Source: Flagellimonas ochracea (GTDB lineage: Bacteria; Bacteroidota; Bacteroidia; Flavobacteriales; Flavobacteriaceae). From it: a stretch of DNA of 64,000 nucleotides. The stretch covers positions 868,001 through 932,000 of the forward strand of contig NZ_JAAABI010000002.1 of the NCBI RefSeq assembly GCF_009903685.1, written 5' to 3'. Of this stretch, positions 53,401 to 63,053 are shown piece after piece. The position numbers and the translations under genes are program-made. Position 1 is the stretch's first letter, and every line of letters starts with the position of its first letter. The notes beneath the pieces are model-generated. The model was not told the DNA's origin and ran no database searches. It was given only the letters and a program-made list of their open reading frames with translations.

Positions 53401-56049
53401 GACAGAGGCAACATCAAAAGTGGTGCTTTCGTCGGTCAAAAATGAGCCGTATTGTCTTGCTTTGGGTGACCGAAGTCCCACAAAATGGGAAAAGGGGGCG
53501 ACTTTTTTTGAGAATACATCAATGGAAAAATCCCCTCCACCTTCAAAAACCTTGGTGGTGAAGGTAGCCTGAAGCATACCCGGAGCCTTTCCACTGACAT
53601 TTATTGTTTTGTTGATCTCGAGAATACCGTTGGCATCCAATTTGGAGGATAACCATTGCAGTTCTGTTTCATTGAACGTGCGCACGGGATCTTGAAAAAT
53701 ATAGTCCCTCAGTTTTGGAAATGGTTGATTGGTTGGTTGTAATTGTGCATTGATATCGATTTTGAGATTTCGGGCTGGAGCACCGTGCAACCATTGCACT
53801 ATGGCTTTTCCCTTGTTGTTGGTGTTGGCGTTTAGGACTTCGTCTTCAAATTGAAAATCTATTTTTAGCCTATTCGGTTTTACAGTGGCCACTTTCAAAT
53901 TTTTGTTGAATTGGGCGCCCCCCACAACAATTTTGGCATTCCAAGTACCCGTTGGAGCATTGGCTTTGGTAGGTATGGGGAAATAATAGAATTTTTCCTC
54001 TTTTTTGGCATACAGACCATCCGATATGTGGGCGGCATTTTGGGCAAGCACGTTGTGCTGTACCAATTTACCTCGAGCATCGGTAACTTCCAGTGCTACG
54101 GGATGGTTCTTGGGCAACGGATTTCCTTTATCGTCCAAGACAAAAGTTAGGTGAATGACATCTCCGGGGCGGTGTACTCCTCTTTCAGTATAGATGAATC
54201 CTTGTAATCCTCGTTGCAGTTCTTCGCCCGAAACATCAAACTTGCTCAGGGAAAGCGCATTGCCATCCATCAGTTTGGCATAGGCATAATTGCTGTTTTT
54301 CTCTGCTACGGCAAAGGCAATGTTCTTCTCTCCATCGTATACGGCAAACCCAGAAGCATCGGTAGTAACTTCCGCCAACAATTGCTGTTGAAAGTTGTAA
54401 AGTTTAATTATTGCATTGGCTTCAGGCTTGGTGGTCAACAGGTTGGTGGCAGCAAAATGATAGGAACGATTATTTCCTTTTTTGACAATAAGGCCTAAAT
54501 CACTTCCTAAAAGGTTGGTTGCCGCTACCCGGTCATAGTTGTAGTAAGCCTGGTGGCATGGGTTGTCCCTTTCCTGCCAATTGTAGTCATAATTTCTCCA
54601 ATAATAGATTTCATTGTCCCAATACCTTTCTTCCAAAGTTTCCTGTTCCGAATCCTGAGTAGCAAATTCGTCGGGGACCTGTTCATTTTCTTTGGAATCT
54701 TCACACACATAGGTGGTATGCTCCTTTTTAAAACTAAATTCAATACGGTACAAAGATCCCGGGTCAATCTTGATTAATTCAGAAAAGTCCAGAGCATGTG
54801 CTTTCCAATAACTGTTGTTTTCATCTCCGTTTTCCGTCAATGGAATCACTTTATAGGCTACCCTTCTTCCCACAGGCCTGAAATCTGGATTATAAGCCGG
54901 GGTAAGGTTGTTATTTTGTAGGTATTGCAATATGTTGTCCTCAAAAACTTGTATCACCCTCACTTCTACAGCTGAAAGGTTGACGGTCTCAAAATAGATG
55001 GGTGTGGATGCGGCATTGGGCAGAATGGTTCCTTTGGAAATAAGACGGACATTGGGCTTTAGTTGTTCAAAGGAGACCAGTTCCGAGAATGTGTTTTTAA
55101 GGGTAAATCCATAGTCGCTTTTTATGCCTTCATAAGCTTGGATGCGCACTTCTCCCAAAATTCGATTGGACGGATACACCTTTAACACATTTCCATCAAT
55201 CTCGTACCTTAAACTTTCGGCATTTTCCACAGTTACCAACCCATTCAGGTTTTGATTTTGTTGTAAGGGTTCCGAAAAATTCAGCGTCAAGACAGCATTG
55301 GGTGCGGAGGAAGTATGGGCATCCACAATTACAAATTTGTTTTTGCCCGGGATGGGATACTGCTCTGAGCCCTCATTTTCAATACCTAGTTGTTTTCCAT
55401 TCCATCGAATGATCAATTTACTATCGTCTGTTTTACGGGCAATACTGTCAATCTTAAAGCTAAAATATTGACCATCTGCCGACAGGTCATCCCATTTTAC
55501 AGCGATGCTGTTATCGCCCTGCGTTACGGAAAGAACACCTTTTATTTTGGAGGCATCCAAGATATCTGAAGCGTCCAAGGTGCCCGACAAATATTGCCAA
55601 TCCTTGCTATAAGATTGAAGGTTTCCCAAGTTGATTTTGAAATCAGGCGCAATGGTCCTGAAGCTGAACGTATATTTTTTGAAACCCGGTTCAATGTCCT
55701 CAAAAAGCTTTTTCAGGGCCAGTGTTACGGTGTACTCTGTATCTGGCCTTAAATATTCCGAAGGTTGAAAAATGAGCTCTCTCCCATTTTCCAAGATTAG
55801 CTTTCCTTTAATTTTGGGAGAGATTTTAAGGTAGTTTTCGGGTATTTCCTGGGTCAGTTCAAATTGATCCAACTGTTGGGCCAAGGCAATTATTATCGGT
55901 GAAGAAATGCTTTGATTCCCGTGGGTATGATAGCTGATGTAGTCTTTAAATTTAAAGAGATTGTCAGTTTCGCTGGAATCTATTTTCTTTTTGCAGGAAA
56001 CAACCAAAATAAGAACAGAAAGAACAAGGGTTTTGAAAGAACATGCCAT
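50491..56049 (-). CDS. Alpha-2-macroglobulin family lipoprotein
   Basis: 1852 residues. Lipobox VVSC (Cys19) anchors it to a membrane. Repeated MG beta-sandwich domains, a bait-region-like stretch, then the thioester motif GCVEQ with Cys1409, followed by the alpha-helical thioester domain (RLGDFQTPNGGLTYWPG, YATRxAYALLSLA-like) and a receptor-like beta domain ending KWIKVVQ. It traps attacking proteases; the intact thioester indicates a covalent trap. The N-terminal NHGNQS insert is typical of the Bacteroidota form. First gene of the operon with pbpC. Confidence 0.92.
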   Translation of the reverse strand: MACSFKTLVLSVLILVVSCKKKIDSSETDNLFKFKDYISYHTHGNQSISSPIIIALAQQLDQFELTQEIPENYLKISPKIKGKLILENGRELIFQPSEYLRPDTEYTVTLALKKLFEDIEPGFKKYTFSFRTIAPDFKINLGNLQSYSKDWQYLSGTLDASDILDASKIKGVLSVTQGDNSIAVKWDDLSADGQYFSFKIDSIARKTDDSKLIIRWNGKQLGIENEGSEQYPIPGKNKFVIVDAHTSSAPNAVLTLNFSEPLQQNQNLNGLVTVENAESLRYEIDGNVLKVYPSNRILGEVRIQAYEGIKSDYGFTLKNTFSELVSFEQLKPNVRLISKGTILPNAASTPIYFETVNLSAVEVRVIQVFEDNILQYLQNNNLTPAYNPDFRPVGRRVAYKVIPLTENGDENNSYWKAHALDFSELIKIDPGSLYRIEFSFKKEHTTYVCEDSKENEQVPDEFATQDSEQETLEERYWDNEIYYWRNYDYNWQERDNPCHQAYYNYDRVAATNLLGSDLGLIVKKGNNRSYHFAATNLLTTKPEANAIIKLYNFQQQLLAEVTTDASGFAVYDGEKNIAFAVAEKNSNYAYAKLMDGNALSLSKFDVSGEELQRGLQGFIYTERGVHRPGDVIHLTFVLDDKGNPLPKNHPVALEVTDARGKLVQHNVLAQNAAHISDGLYAKKEEKFYYFPIPTKANAPTGTWNAKIVVGGAQFNKNLKVATVKPNRLKIDFQFEDEVLNANTNNKGKAIVQWLHGAPARNLKIDINAQLQPTNQPFPKLRDYIFQDPVRTFNETELQWLSSKLDANGILEINKTINVSGKAPGMLQATFTTKVFEGGGDFSIDVFSKKVAPFSHFVGLRSPKARQYGSFLTDESTTFDVASVNAQGNPSGHRKLKVQVFKIEWRWWWNRGRDNLSRYENAMVHRPFKELNLTTGSNGKANFSLNIPDEESGRFLIRVIDEASGHATGRTAYFYRNWWRRPVSADTESSKILIFSADKEKYALGEEATITFPSDRGGRALISIENGTEVLAQQWIETSAKETKASIPISTEMAPNAYINISLLQPHGQVSNDMPIRLYGVVPLLVENPATILEPQLTMPDVLEPEKSFKVTVSEASKKAMTYSLAVVDEGLLDLTRFQTPNIHGSFYARQALGVKTFDIFDDVMGAYSISVDNIYAIGGGGIGEGAKNRKAQRFKPVVTYLGPFTLNAGEKASHNIDMPNYVGAVRTMVVAGNQNSAYGNAEKTTPVRKPLMVLTSIPRKLSPGEKVTIPVTVFAMEPKVKNVKVSIDAGKALEPLDGTSKNIKFNAVGEQIVNFEFKVNPSSSYQTIKVSASGAGERASSETEIDVENPNPITTKSQLYTIEANGSYTVPFETFGTSGTNEAFIEFSTLPPMDFSKRMDYLLRYPHGCVEQTTSAAFPQLFLADVLDITFEKKKEIEKNIKAAIRRLGDFQTPNGGLTYWPGYGAADDWSTSYAGHFMIEAKQKGYQLPLTFLSNWLKYQKNVARQWSNQSTSYNDDLSQAYRLYTLALAQQPELASMNRLRETKNLSNEAKWRLAAAYALTGKKEVAQEIAQKANIDFVPNNYDYRTYGSVFRNQAMALETLVILGNPQQRDLAVSLAKNLSSQRWYSTQETAYALLSLAKMVMKNGGKSIDLTFTNNGKEIAVKTDRAIAQRGIAITSFKEEILISNKQGNTIYATLTQTGKLPLGQELEQRQNLNLSVTYLDAIGNSITVNELRQGTELQAQITVFNSSNDAIENLALTHIVPSGWEIVDTSYTNGSNSNNATADYIDTRDDRTHLYFDLGARKSKTFTITLNASFLGDYYLPGAQVEAMYNNNYQARNRGKWIKVVQ

Positions 56050-56266
56050 GCTGAAAAAGGATATTGATTATAAGAATTTTTTAACCATAACCAAGATAGT
56101 TAAAATTAGATAGGAGGGAATCCAAAGTTTATGGATGGGGTGTTTAGATTTACGAATGATATTTGCAAGAAGGATGAAACATTAGGAAATATTTAGCACT
56201 CACCATCGAATAGTGGAATAAGAAAAACTATAACTTCCATCCATTAATCAATTAAACAACCTAATC

Positions 56267-56683
56267 ATGAACAAACTTCTGGCAACACTACTATTGGTTA
56301 TTGGATTGACAACATATACCCAAGCTCAAGATTCTGATTATGATGAAGTGGTTAAAACAGTTAACTACTATCTGAATGGAGGTACCAAAAACGATTTTCA
56401 AACCCTGAAGAAGGCCTTTCACGAAACCGCAATCATGAAGTTTATTGGAAATGATGGATACACAGAGATCAATGCGCTGGAATTTTTTGAAAAAGGCATG
56501 AAACCTGGCCCTAAACAAAATAGAACCACCCGAATATCGAATATCTCCATCGCAGGAAATGCCGCAAACGCTCGATTGGAAATCGAATATCCTGATTTTA
56601 CCTTCATCGACTTTATGAACTTACTTAAGGTTGATGGAGAGTGGAAAATAGTGAGCAAAATATTTTATAGAAAAGTTGATTAA
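56267..56683 (+). CDS. NTF2-like secreted protein (putative lumazine-binding)
   Basis: 138 residues with a signal peptide (ATLLLVIGLTTYTQAQ). The VVKTVNYYLNGGTKNDFQTLKKAFHETAIMKF region and the final WKIVSKIFYRK match the putative lumazine-binding/NTF2-like cone fold. Such proteins often bind small ligands; no catalytic set is visible. It ends 16 bp before a second NTF2-like gene, so the two are probably co-transcribed. Confidence 0.7.
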   Translation: MNKLLATLLLVIGLTTYTQAQDSDYDEVVKTVNYYLNGGTKNDFQTLKKAFHETAIMKFIGNDGYTEINALEFFEKGMKPGPKQNRTTRISNISIAGNAANARLEIEYPDFTFIDFMNLLKVDGEWKIVSKIFYRKVD

Positions 56684-56699
56684 CCTAAAACCTTATATA

Positions 56700-57176
56700 A
56701 TGACCCTGAAATATGTAGCAGCAATAGTATGCATAGGCATTTTCCTTACTTCTTGTCAAAATACAACGAAACAAGAAGAAACTGCAACCATCGACAATAC
56801 GATTACCAAAGAAGAGGCATTGGAATTATTGCACAATTGGACAGATGCCTATCTTGAAGGAGATTCAGAACGGTTGAAGACTCTTCTCGATGATACTTGG
56901 ATCTATTCCGGGAGTATAGATGGGTCGACCTCTAACAAAAGTACAACTATAACCGAATTTGAATCCGCTGATTATTCATTTGATGAAATAAAATATCAAA
57001 ATTTGGATGTACGACTCTTCGATGATATTGCTGTGGTAAGGGGTTTGGAAACCATGGTGATTTTGGGAAGCTCCAAACAAGATACCACAAAATTACGTTT
57101 ACGATTTACCGATGTTTATAGGAAAACCAATGGAGAAGTTAGGGCAATAGCAACGCATAGTTCACCAGTGGAATGA
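56700..57176 (+). CDS. DUF4440-like lipoprotein (NTF2 fold)
   Basis: 158 residues from ATG 56700; an earlier ATG at 56676 overlaps the previous gene and spoils the signal. Lipobox LTSC. The fold signature is ALELLHNWTDAYLEGDSERLKTLLDDTWIYSG near 40-70, then DIAVVRGLETM, typical of SnoaL/DUF4440 domains. Function unknown. It ends 14 bp from the convergent TPM gene. Confidence 0.7.
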   Translation: MTLKYVAAIVCIGIFLTSCQNTTKQEETATIDNTITKEEALELLHNWTDAYLEGDSERLKTLLDDTWIYSGSIDGSTSNKSTTITEFESADYSFDEIKYQNLDVRLFDDIAVVRGLETMVILGSSKQDTTKLRLRFTDVYRKTNGEVRAIATHSSPVE

Positions 57177-57190
57177 TTGATTGGGAGACA

Positions 57191-57976
57191 TTACCATCCC
57201 CCTGAGGCGCCACCGCCACCAAAGCCGCCGCCACCGAATCCACCACTAAAACCACCGCCACCAAAGCTGCCACTTCCAAAACCACCAGAAGAGCCTGAGC
57301 TTCGACCCATATTGCTGAGGATAATCATGTCCCAGATATCGGGTCCTCTGCGTCTTCCTCCTTTTCCACCCCGGTTATTTCTATTTTTTCGAGATAGAAT
57401 GATCATCATTATGATAAAGATGAGTATAAGGAAAAAGACTTTCTTGGGAAACTGTGAATCCTTACCGAAGGTTCGCTCTTCTTTGAATTCACCCGTCAGG
57501 ACTTGAAATATAGCATCGGCACCTTGGTTAAGTCCCTGGTAATAATCTCCCTTCTTGAATTCCGGAATAATCACAGACTCAATTATACGCTTGGACATGA
57601 TATCGGTAAGCGCTCCCTCAACTCCATATCCGGTGTTTATGGCAATTCTTCGGTCATCTTTGGCCAATAAAACCAAAACTCCATTGTCTTTATCTTCTTG
57701 CCCGATGCCCCATTTTTGACCCCATTGTGCCCCAAGGAAATTTATGTTTTCTCCTTCGGTGGAACTAATAATGGCTAGAACAATTTGCGTTGAGGTACTG
57801 TCCGAATAGCGAATCAATTTTTGCTCCAAAGCACTACGCTGTGCAGTGGACAACAAATCTATATAATCATAAACGCTGGTCTGTTTTTGGGGTTTTTCAG
57901 GTATGGAAAATTGCCCCCAAGCTATTGAAACAAAAAGAAAAGTTACAAGAAAACTAACCTTTGGATATGGCATCAC
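57191..57976 (-). CDS. TPM-domain protein with Gly-rich tail (YgcG-like)
   Basis: 261 residues. Signal peptide ends near WGQ, then a TPM domain (VYDYIDLLSTAQRSALEQKL, ISSTEGENINFLGAQWGQKWGIGQ, NTGYGVEGALTD), one transmembrane helix (about 180-197) and a tail of Gly/Ser/Phe repeats ending ASGGW. TPM domains are linked to photosystem repair and membrane protease partners. It ends a minus-strand operon and overlaps the previous gene by 23 bp. Confidence 0.8.
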   Translation of the reverse strand: MMPYPKVSFLVTFLFVSIAWGQFSIPEKPQKQTSVYDYIDLLSTAQRSALEQKLIRYSDSTSTQIVLAIISSTEGENINFLGAQWGQKWGIGQEDKDNGVLVLLAKDDRRIAINTGYGVEGALTDIMSKRIIESVIIPEFKKGDYYQGLNQGADAIFQVLTGEFKEERTFGKDSQFPKKVFFLILIFIIMMIILSRKNRNNRGGKGGRRRGPDIWDMIILSNMGRSSGSSGGFGSGSFGGGGFSGGFGGGGFGGGGASGGW

Positions 57977-58391
57977 TCAATTCGTTGGTATCGTTGTGGT
58001 CCCATGGGAAATGGTCCTCCAGTTCTTTGCCTGCTCTTAAAACACCTTCAATAATACCTTGTTTGAAGTTTCCCTGCTTAAAATGGGAGGCTATAACATC
58101 TTTTGTGGCGTTCCAGAAACCTCTAGGCACGACTCGGTCGATACCCGAATCGCCATACAAAACAAACTTTTTGTCATCAACGGCTACATAGATCAATACC
58201 CCATTGGCATCTTTTGTATTGTCCATTTTTAAAAAATGAAAGAGCTGCTGAGCCCTACTGAAATGGTCTATTTTGGCAGTGGCCTCAATGTGCACACGGA
58301 TTTCACCAGATGTATTCTTTTCTGACCTTATGATGGCCTCAATAATTTCCTGCTCTTCCTCCTGCGTTAGAAATTCCTCTACGTGTGACAT
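57954..58391 (-). CDS. TPM-domain protein, soluble
   Basis: 145 residues, no signal peptide. TPM-domain features: EEQEIIEAIIRSEKNTSGEIRVHIE, NGVLIYVAVDDKKFVLYGDSGIDRVV and FKQGIIEGVLRAGKELEDHFPW. It resembles the second protein of LemA/TPM operons (YgcG partner). It starts 2 bp after lemA and runs 23 bp into the next gene. Confidence 0.8.
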   Translation of the reverse strand: MSHVEEFLTQEEEQEIIEAIIRSEKNTSGEIRVHIEATAKIDHFSRAQQLFHFLKMDNTKDANGVLIYVAVDDKKFVLYGDSGIDRVVPRGFWNATKDVIASHFKQGNFKQGIIEGVLRAGKELEDHFPWDHNDTNELSDAISKG

Positions 58392-58393
58392 GG

Positions 58394-58993
58394 CTATTCA
58401 AAATCAAAGTTTACCTCTGGCGCATCTTCGGCGCCTGGCTTGGAACTGAAAAGGGCAATGGCGTCAAAGTTTGCAATACTCGCAATGATATTGGTCGGAA
58501 TTTGATTAATTTTAATATTGTAATCCCCAGCGAGGTCATTGAAACGGTTCCGTTCCACATTAATACGGTTTTCTGTTCCCTCCAATTGCGATTGCAGTTC
58601 CAAAAAGTTTTGATTGGCCTTTAGTTCCGGATACCGCTCTACGGTAACCAAAAGTCTGGATAATGCAGACGACAGGCCGGTTTGGGCTTGCTGAAATTCT
58701 GCCAGTTGTTCCGCTGTGATGTTGTTGGCATCAATGGTGGTTGAGGTTGCTTTAGCTCGAGCTTCAATAACATCGGTTAGTGTCTCACGTTCAAAATCGG
58801 CTGCCCCTTGAACTGTTTTCACCAAGTTTCCGATAAGGTCACTCCTACGTTGATACGAACTCTCAACATTGGCCCATTGTTTGGTGGCTTGCCCTTTCAT
58901 GTCAACAAGGGTGTTATTGGTGCTTACATACCAGCCTCCAAGTATAACAGCCAATACAACAAGCACAATTACTGCAAGAATGCCTTTTTTCAT
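58394..58993 (-). CDS. LemA-family protein
   Basis: 199 residues. An N-terminal transmembrane helix (about 4-25) is followed by the LemA helical bundle: KGQATKQWANVESSYQRRSDLIGNLVKTV, then ARAKAT, SALSRLLVTVERYPELKANQNF and ENRINVERNRFNDLAGDYN. Members span the inner membrane with the helices outside. The LemA-TPM-TPM gene set is widely conserved. It lies 18 bp after the MerR gene. Confidence 0.88.
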   Translation of the reverse strand: MKKGILAVIVLVVLAVILGGWYVSTNNTLVDMKGQATKQWANVESSYQRRSDLIGNLVKTVQGAADFERETLTDVIEARAKATSTTIDANNITAEQLAEFQQAQTGLSSALSRLLVTVERYPELKANQNFLELQSQLEGTENRINVERNRFNDLAGDYNIKINQIPTNIIASIANFDAIALFSSKPGAEDAPEVNFDFE

Positions 58994-59011
58994 TTTCTGG
59001 TTTTTTAGTGT

Positions 59012-59341
59012 TTATAGTTCGTCTTTGATTTTGAGGAGTTCGGCCTTCACCTTTTGAAGTTTTCGAATCACCTCAAACTTTGAAAGTGTTTTTTGCTTCT
59101 GTTCACTCAAGTGCGTTTTTGCCCCATCCAAAGTAAACCCTCGTTCTTTCACCAAATGGTAAATCAGCTGCAGATTTTTAATATCCTCAGGAGTAAACTT
59201 ACGATTGCCTTTGGCATTTTTTTTTGGCTGGAGCACATCGAATTCCTTTTCCCAAAATCGAATAAGGGAAGTATTCACACCAAAAGCCTTGGCTACTTCA
59301 CCAATGCCATAATATCGTTTTTCGGGAAGATCTATATGCAT
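59012..59341 (-). CDS. MerR-family transcriptional regulator
   Basis: 109 residues. The N-terminal winged HTH (KRYYGIGEVAKAFGVNTSLIRFWEKEF, near 8-34) is followed by the second wing KFTPEDIKNLQLIYHLVKERGFTLDGAK and a dimerisation helix. No cysteine-rich metal site is present, so it is a general MerR regulator. Its start overlaps the stop of the M23 peptidase gene by one base. It may govern its own operon. Confidence 0.85.
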   Translation of the reverse strand: MHIDLPEKRYYGIGEVAKAFGVNTSLIRFWEKEFDVLQPKKNAKGNRKFTPEDIKNLQLIYHLVKERGFTLDGAKTHLSEQKQKTLSKFEVIRKLQKVKAELLKIKDEL

Positions 59342-60318
59342 TAATCGAGGGATTGGTTCTCTTGGTTGGCAAACTTGAGCATATTTTCAAACTCTTCTGC
59401 CGTCAAACTTCCATAGTAAAAGTTAATGGGATTGATGCGTTCCTCATCCTTAAAGACTTCATAATGCAAATGGGGCGCTTCAGATCGGCCCGTGTTACCG
59501 ACAAAGCCAATTAGATCTCCTCTTTTCACTTTTTGGCCAACGCTTACGTTGTATTTGCTCAAATGCGCATATAATGTCATATAGCCATAGCCATGGTCAA
59601 TTCGGATGTGCTTGCCATATCCGGAAGATCGATTGTCTGCCCGCTTAACCTTTCCATCACCGGTAGCGTAGATGGGGACGCCCCGAGGAGCGGTAAAGTC
59701 CATCCCCCAATGCATTTTTCTTGCTTTGGTAAAGGGGTCGGAGCGCCATCCATAACCGGATGCCATTCGTGTTAGATCCTCATTTCGGACAGGTTGAATG
59801 GCAGGAATGGATGCCAATAATTTTTCTTTTTCCTCAGCCAATTTGGCAATTTCATCCAACGATTTGGATTGGATTACCATTTGTTTTTGAATGATGTCCA
59901 AACGCTGTGTGGCGTTGATGATTATTTCGGAATTGTTGAAACCGTCCAGGGACTTATAACGGTTAACACCACCGAAGCCGGCCCTTCGTTGTTCTTCAGG
60001 GATGGGATTGGCCTCAAAATACAAGCGATAGATGTTGTTGTCGCGATCCTCAATGTTGGCCAAGACCTGCTCCATTTGCTCCATCTTTTTGTCTATGATC
60101 TCAAATTGAAGTTCATAGTTCTGAACCTCTCGTTCCAACGATAGTTCTCTTGGGGTGTTCAACCAGCTTGTATTCAAAAGTATAATAAGGCCCAAGAATC
60201 CAAATAGGGCAGAACCAGAAAGAAACAGGAACAGATTCCTGTACTTTTTGGATTTTTTGGGTTCTATTTTCCTATAGGAAAGCGTATCCGGGTCGTAATA
60301 GTACTTAACTTTAGACAT
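59341..60318 (-). CDS. M23-family metallopeptidase
   Basis: 325 residues. A transmembrane anchor (about 27-48), a coiled coil (about 57-85, NYELQFEIIDKKMEQMEQVL), then the M23 domain. Zinc ligands HWGMD (HxxxD), HLHYEV (HxH) and the HIRIDHGYGYMTLYAHLS segment are all present, so it is probably active as a peptidoglycan endopeptidase. First gene of a minus-strand operon with MerR, LemA and the TPM pair, divergent from alaS. Confidence 0.88.
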   Translation of the reverse strand: MSKVKYYYDPDTLSYRKIEPKKSKKYRNLFLFLSGSALFGFLGLIILLNTSWLNTPRELSLEREVQNYELQFEIIDKKMEQMEQVLANIEDRDNNIYRLYFEANPIPEEQRRAGFGGVNRYKSLDGFNNSEIIINATQRLDIIQKQMVIQSKSLDEIAKLAEEKEKLLASIPAIQPVRNEDLTRMASGYGWRSDPFTKARKMHWGMDFTAPRGVPIYATGDGKVKRADNRSSGYGKHIRIDHGYGYMTLYAHLSKYNVSVGQKVKRGDLIGFVGNTGRSEAPHLHYEVFKDEERINPINFYYGSLTAEEFENMLKFANQENQSLD

Positions 60319-60364
60319 GAAGGGATTTTATCCTATTTTTGCTCACTCTTCTAATCAAAACAAA

Positions 60365-60372
60365 CAAATATA
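60365..60372 (-). promoter_or_regulatory. Candidate -7 box for the M23 operon
   Basis: On the minus strand this reads TATATTTG, a full TAnnTTTG match 46 bases before the M23 start codon, in the gap shared with alaS. Confidence 0.5.
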
Positions 60373-60422
60373 AAAATTGTTTTGCTTAAAGTGTTAATTT
60401 TAATAAAACCCTAGCAGTTCCG

Positions 60423-63053
60423 ATGACATCCCAAGAAATCAGAGCCCAATTTTTAGACTTTTTTAAAGGGAAAGAGCACAAAATAGTCCCTTCGGCGCCG
60501 ATGGTCATAAAAGATGACCCCACGCTTATGTTCACCAATGCCGGGATGAACCAGTTTAAGGAGTTTTTCTTAGGAAACACGCAGTCCAAGGTAAAACGTG
60601 TTGCTGATACGCAAAAATGCCTACGGGTGAGTGGAAAGCACAATGATTTGGAAGAAGTGGGCAAGGATACCTACCATCATACGATGTTCGAGATGTTGGG
60701 GAATTGGAGCTTTGGGGATTATTTTAAAAAAGAAGCTATTGCGTGGGCTTGGGAATTGCTCACCGCTGTCTATAAAATAGACAAAGCGAGTTTATATGTT
60801 TCCGTTTTTGAAGGAAGTGACGATGCGGACAACCTTGAAATGGACAAAGAGGCTTTTGACCTTTGGAAATCCATAGTACCAGCGGACCGCATCATCATGG
60901 GAAACAAGGATGACAATTTTTGGGAAATGGGAGACCAGGGTCCCTGTGGCCCGTGTTCTGAAATCCATGTGGACTTAAGAACCAAGGAGGAAAAGACCAA
61001 GACCCCAGGGGCTTCTTTGGTCAACCAAGACCATCCTGAAGTGGTAGAGATTTGGAATCTCGTTTTCATGCAGTACAATCGCAAAGCCGATGGCAGCTTG
61101 GAGAACCTGCCGGAAAAACACGTAGATACCGGAATGGGTTTTGAACGCCTATGCATGGCGCTTCAGGGCGTGAAGTCCAACTATGACACCGACATCTTTA
61201 AGCCCTTGATTCGGGAAATCGAGATTATTACCGGACAAAAATATGGCAAAGATGAGGAGACAGACATTGCCATTCGGGTCGTGGCCGATCACATTCGGGC
61301 GGTGGCTTTTTCCATTGCCGATGGACAGTTGCCCAGCAATACAGGGGCTGGTTATGTGATTCGTCGCATTCTCCGACGTGCCATTCGCTACGGATTTACC
61401 TTTTTGGACATTAAAAAACCATTTATATACCGTTTGGCAAAGGTGTTGAGTGAAACTATGGGCCAGGCGTTTCCAGAACTTCGGGAGCAGCGTCAGTTGA
61501 TAGAGAATGTTATGAAGGAAGAAGAAAGTTCCTTCCTGAGTACTTTGGAACAAGGCTTGGTTTTATTGAATTCCGTTATCAAATCATCCAAAAATAACAC
61601 CATTGAAGGTGAAAAGGCCTTTGAGCTCTATGATACTTTCGGATTTCCCATAGACCTCACCGCCTTGATTCTTGAGGAAAAAGGATATGAATTGGATGTG
61701 GAAGGTTTTGAGAAAGCCTTGAAAGCCCAAAAAGATCGTTCTCGCTCCGCATCGGAAGTGTCCAAAAGCGACTGGAATATCTTAATGAAAGATGCTGAAC
61801 AGGAGTTTATTGGTTACGATAGTCTTGAGGCCCATGTAAAACTGGTAAAATACCGAAAAGTAAAAACAAAAAAAGAAGGCGAACAGTATCAACTGGTTTT
61901 CAACCTAACCCCTTTTTATCCTGAAGGAGGGGGTCAAGTGGGGGACAAGGGTTATTTGGAATCTGCCAATGGAGATGTCACGTATATCGTGGACACCAAA
62001 AAGGAGAACAATGAAATAGTCCATTTTGCCACTTCACTTCCCAAAGATGTTTCGGGAACCTTCAAAGCAATGGTTGATGAAAAACAACGATGGCGGACAG
62101 CCTGTAACCACACAGCCACCCATTTGCTGCATCAAGCCCTTCGGGAGGTTTTGGGAGACCATGTAGAACAAAAAGGCTCTGCAGTGCATTCTAAATATTT
62201 ACGGTTCGATTTCTCCCATTTTTCCAAGCTTACAAGGGAAGAACTTCGCAAGGTTGAAAACTTTGTCAATGCCAGGATAGATGGTCAATTGCCGTTGGAG
62301 GAAAACAGAAGTGTTTCCATGAAAGAGGCCATGGAGCAAGGAGCCATGGCACTTTTTGGTGAGAAATACGGCGATACTGTTCGTACAGTTCGATTTGGTC
62401 AATCTATTGAACTTTGCGGAGGCACCCACGTGAAGAACACGGGAGATATATGGCATTTTAAAATTGTTTCTGAGGGAGCTGTAGCTGCTGGAATTCGAAG
62501 AATCGAGGCAATTACCTCGGATGCGGTGAAAGAATTTTACTTTCAGAATAATCGCATGCTGTTCGAGATAAAGGATTTATTGAACAATGCACAAGATCCC
62601 GTCAAAGCAGTGGTTGGTTTGCAAGATGAAAACAGCGCACTGAAGAAACAAGTGGAGCAATTGTTGAAGGATAAGGCCAAAGGCCTAAAAAATGAATTGA
62701 TAGGTGAACTTAAGGAAATCAACGGCATTCAGTTTTTGGCCAAAAAGGTGGATTTGGATGCTGGTGGAATCAAAGATTTGGCCTATGAAATGGGTGGACA
62801 GGTATCCAATTTATTCCTTCTGCTCGCTACTGAAAAGGATGGAAAAGCATTGTTATCCTGTTACATTTCCAAGGATTTGGCGTCCAACAGTGGATTGCAT
62901 GCCGGAAACATTGTACGAGAATTGGGCAAACACATCCAAGGAGGAGGAGGCGGTCAACCCTTTTTTGCAACCGCAGGAGGGAAGAACCCGGCAGGTATTG
63001 AGGCTGCTTTGGACCAAGCCAAGGAAATGGTAAGCACAACCGTTGAAAAATGA
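60423..63053 (+). CDS. alaS: Alanyl-tRNA synthetase
   Basis: 876 residues, full length. Class II catalytic domain with [37 protein letters not shown] motif 2 and [13 protein letters not shown] as motif 3. Editing domain with [11 protein letters not shown] (two zinc-ligand His) and ELCGGTHV (Cys/His). The C-Ala domain includes [17 protein letters not shown]. Essential enzyme. It is divergent from the M23 gene and overlaps the following DUF6090 gene by 4 bp. Confidence 0.95.
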   Translation: MTSQEIRAQFLDFFKGKEHKIVPSAPMVIKDDPTLMFTNAGMNQFKEFFLGNTQSKVKRVADTQKCLRVSGKHNDLEEVGKDTYHHTMFEMLGNWSFGDYFKKEAIAWAWELLTAVYKIDKASLYVSVFEGSDDADNLEMDKEAFDLWKSIVPADRIIMGNKDDNFWEMGDQGPCGPCSEIHVDLRTKEEKTKTPGASLVNQDHPEVVEIWNLVFMQYNRKADGSLENLPEKHVDTGMGFERLCMALQGVKSNYDTDIFKPLIREIEIITGQKYGKDEETDIAIRVVADHIRAVAFSIADGQLPSNTGAGYVIRRILRRAIRYGFTFLDIKKPFIYRLAKVLSETMGQAFPELREQRQLIENVMKEEESSFLSTLEQGLVLLNSVIKSSKNNTIEGEKAFELYDTFGFPIDLTALILEEKGYELDVEGFEKALKAQKDRSRSASEVSKSDWNILMKDAEQEFIGYDSLEAHVKLVKYRKVKTKKEGEQYQLVFNLTPFYPEGGGQVGDKGYLESANGDVTYIVDTKKENNEIVHFATSLPKDVSGTFKAMVDEKQRWRTACNHTATHLLHQALREVLGDHVEQKGSAVHSKYLRFDFSHFSKLTREELRKVENFVNARIDGQLPLEENRSVSMKEAMEQGAMALFGEKYGDTVRTVRFGQSIELCGGTHVKNTGDIWHFKIVSEGAVAAGIRRIEAITSDAVKEFYFQNNRMLFEIKDLLNNAQDPVKAVVGLQDENSALKKQVEQLLKDKAKGLKNELIGELKEINGIQFLAKKVDLDAGGIKDLAYEMGGQVSNLFLLLATEKDGKALLSCYISKDLASNSGLHAGNIVRELGKHIQGGGGGQPFFATAGGKNPAGIEAALDQAKEMVSTTVEK

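Noticed and set aside
57191..57300. GC-rich repeat near the end of the TPM gene
   Set aside because: It encodes the Gly/Ser/Phe tail of the TPM protein on the minus strand and needs no other explanation.
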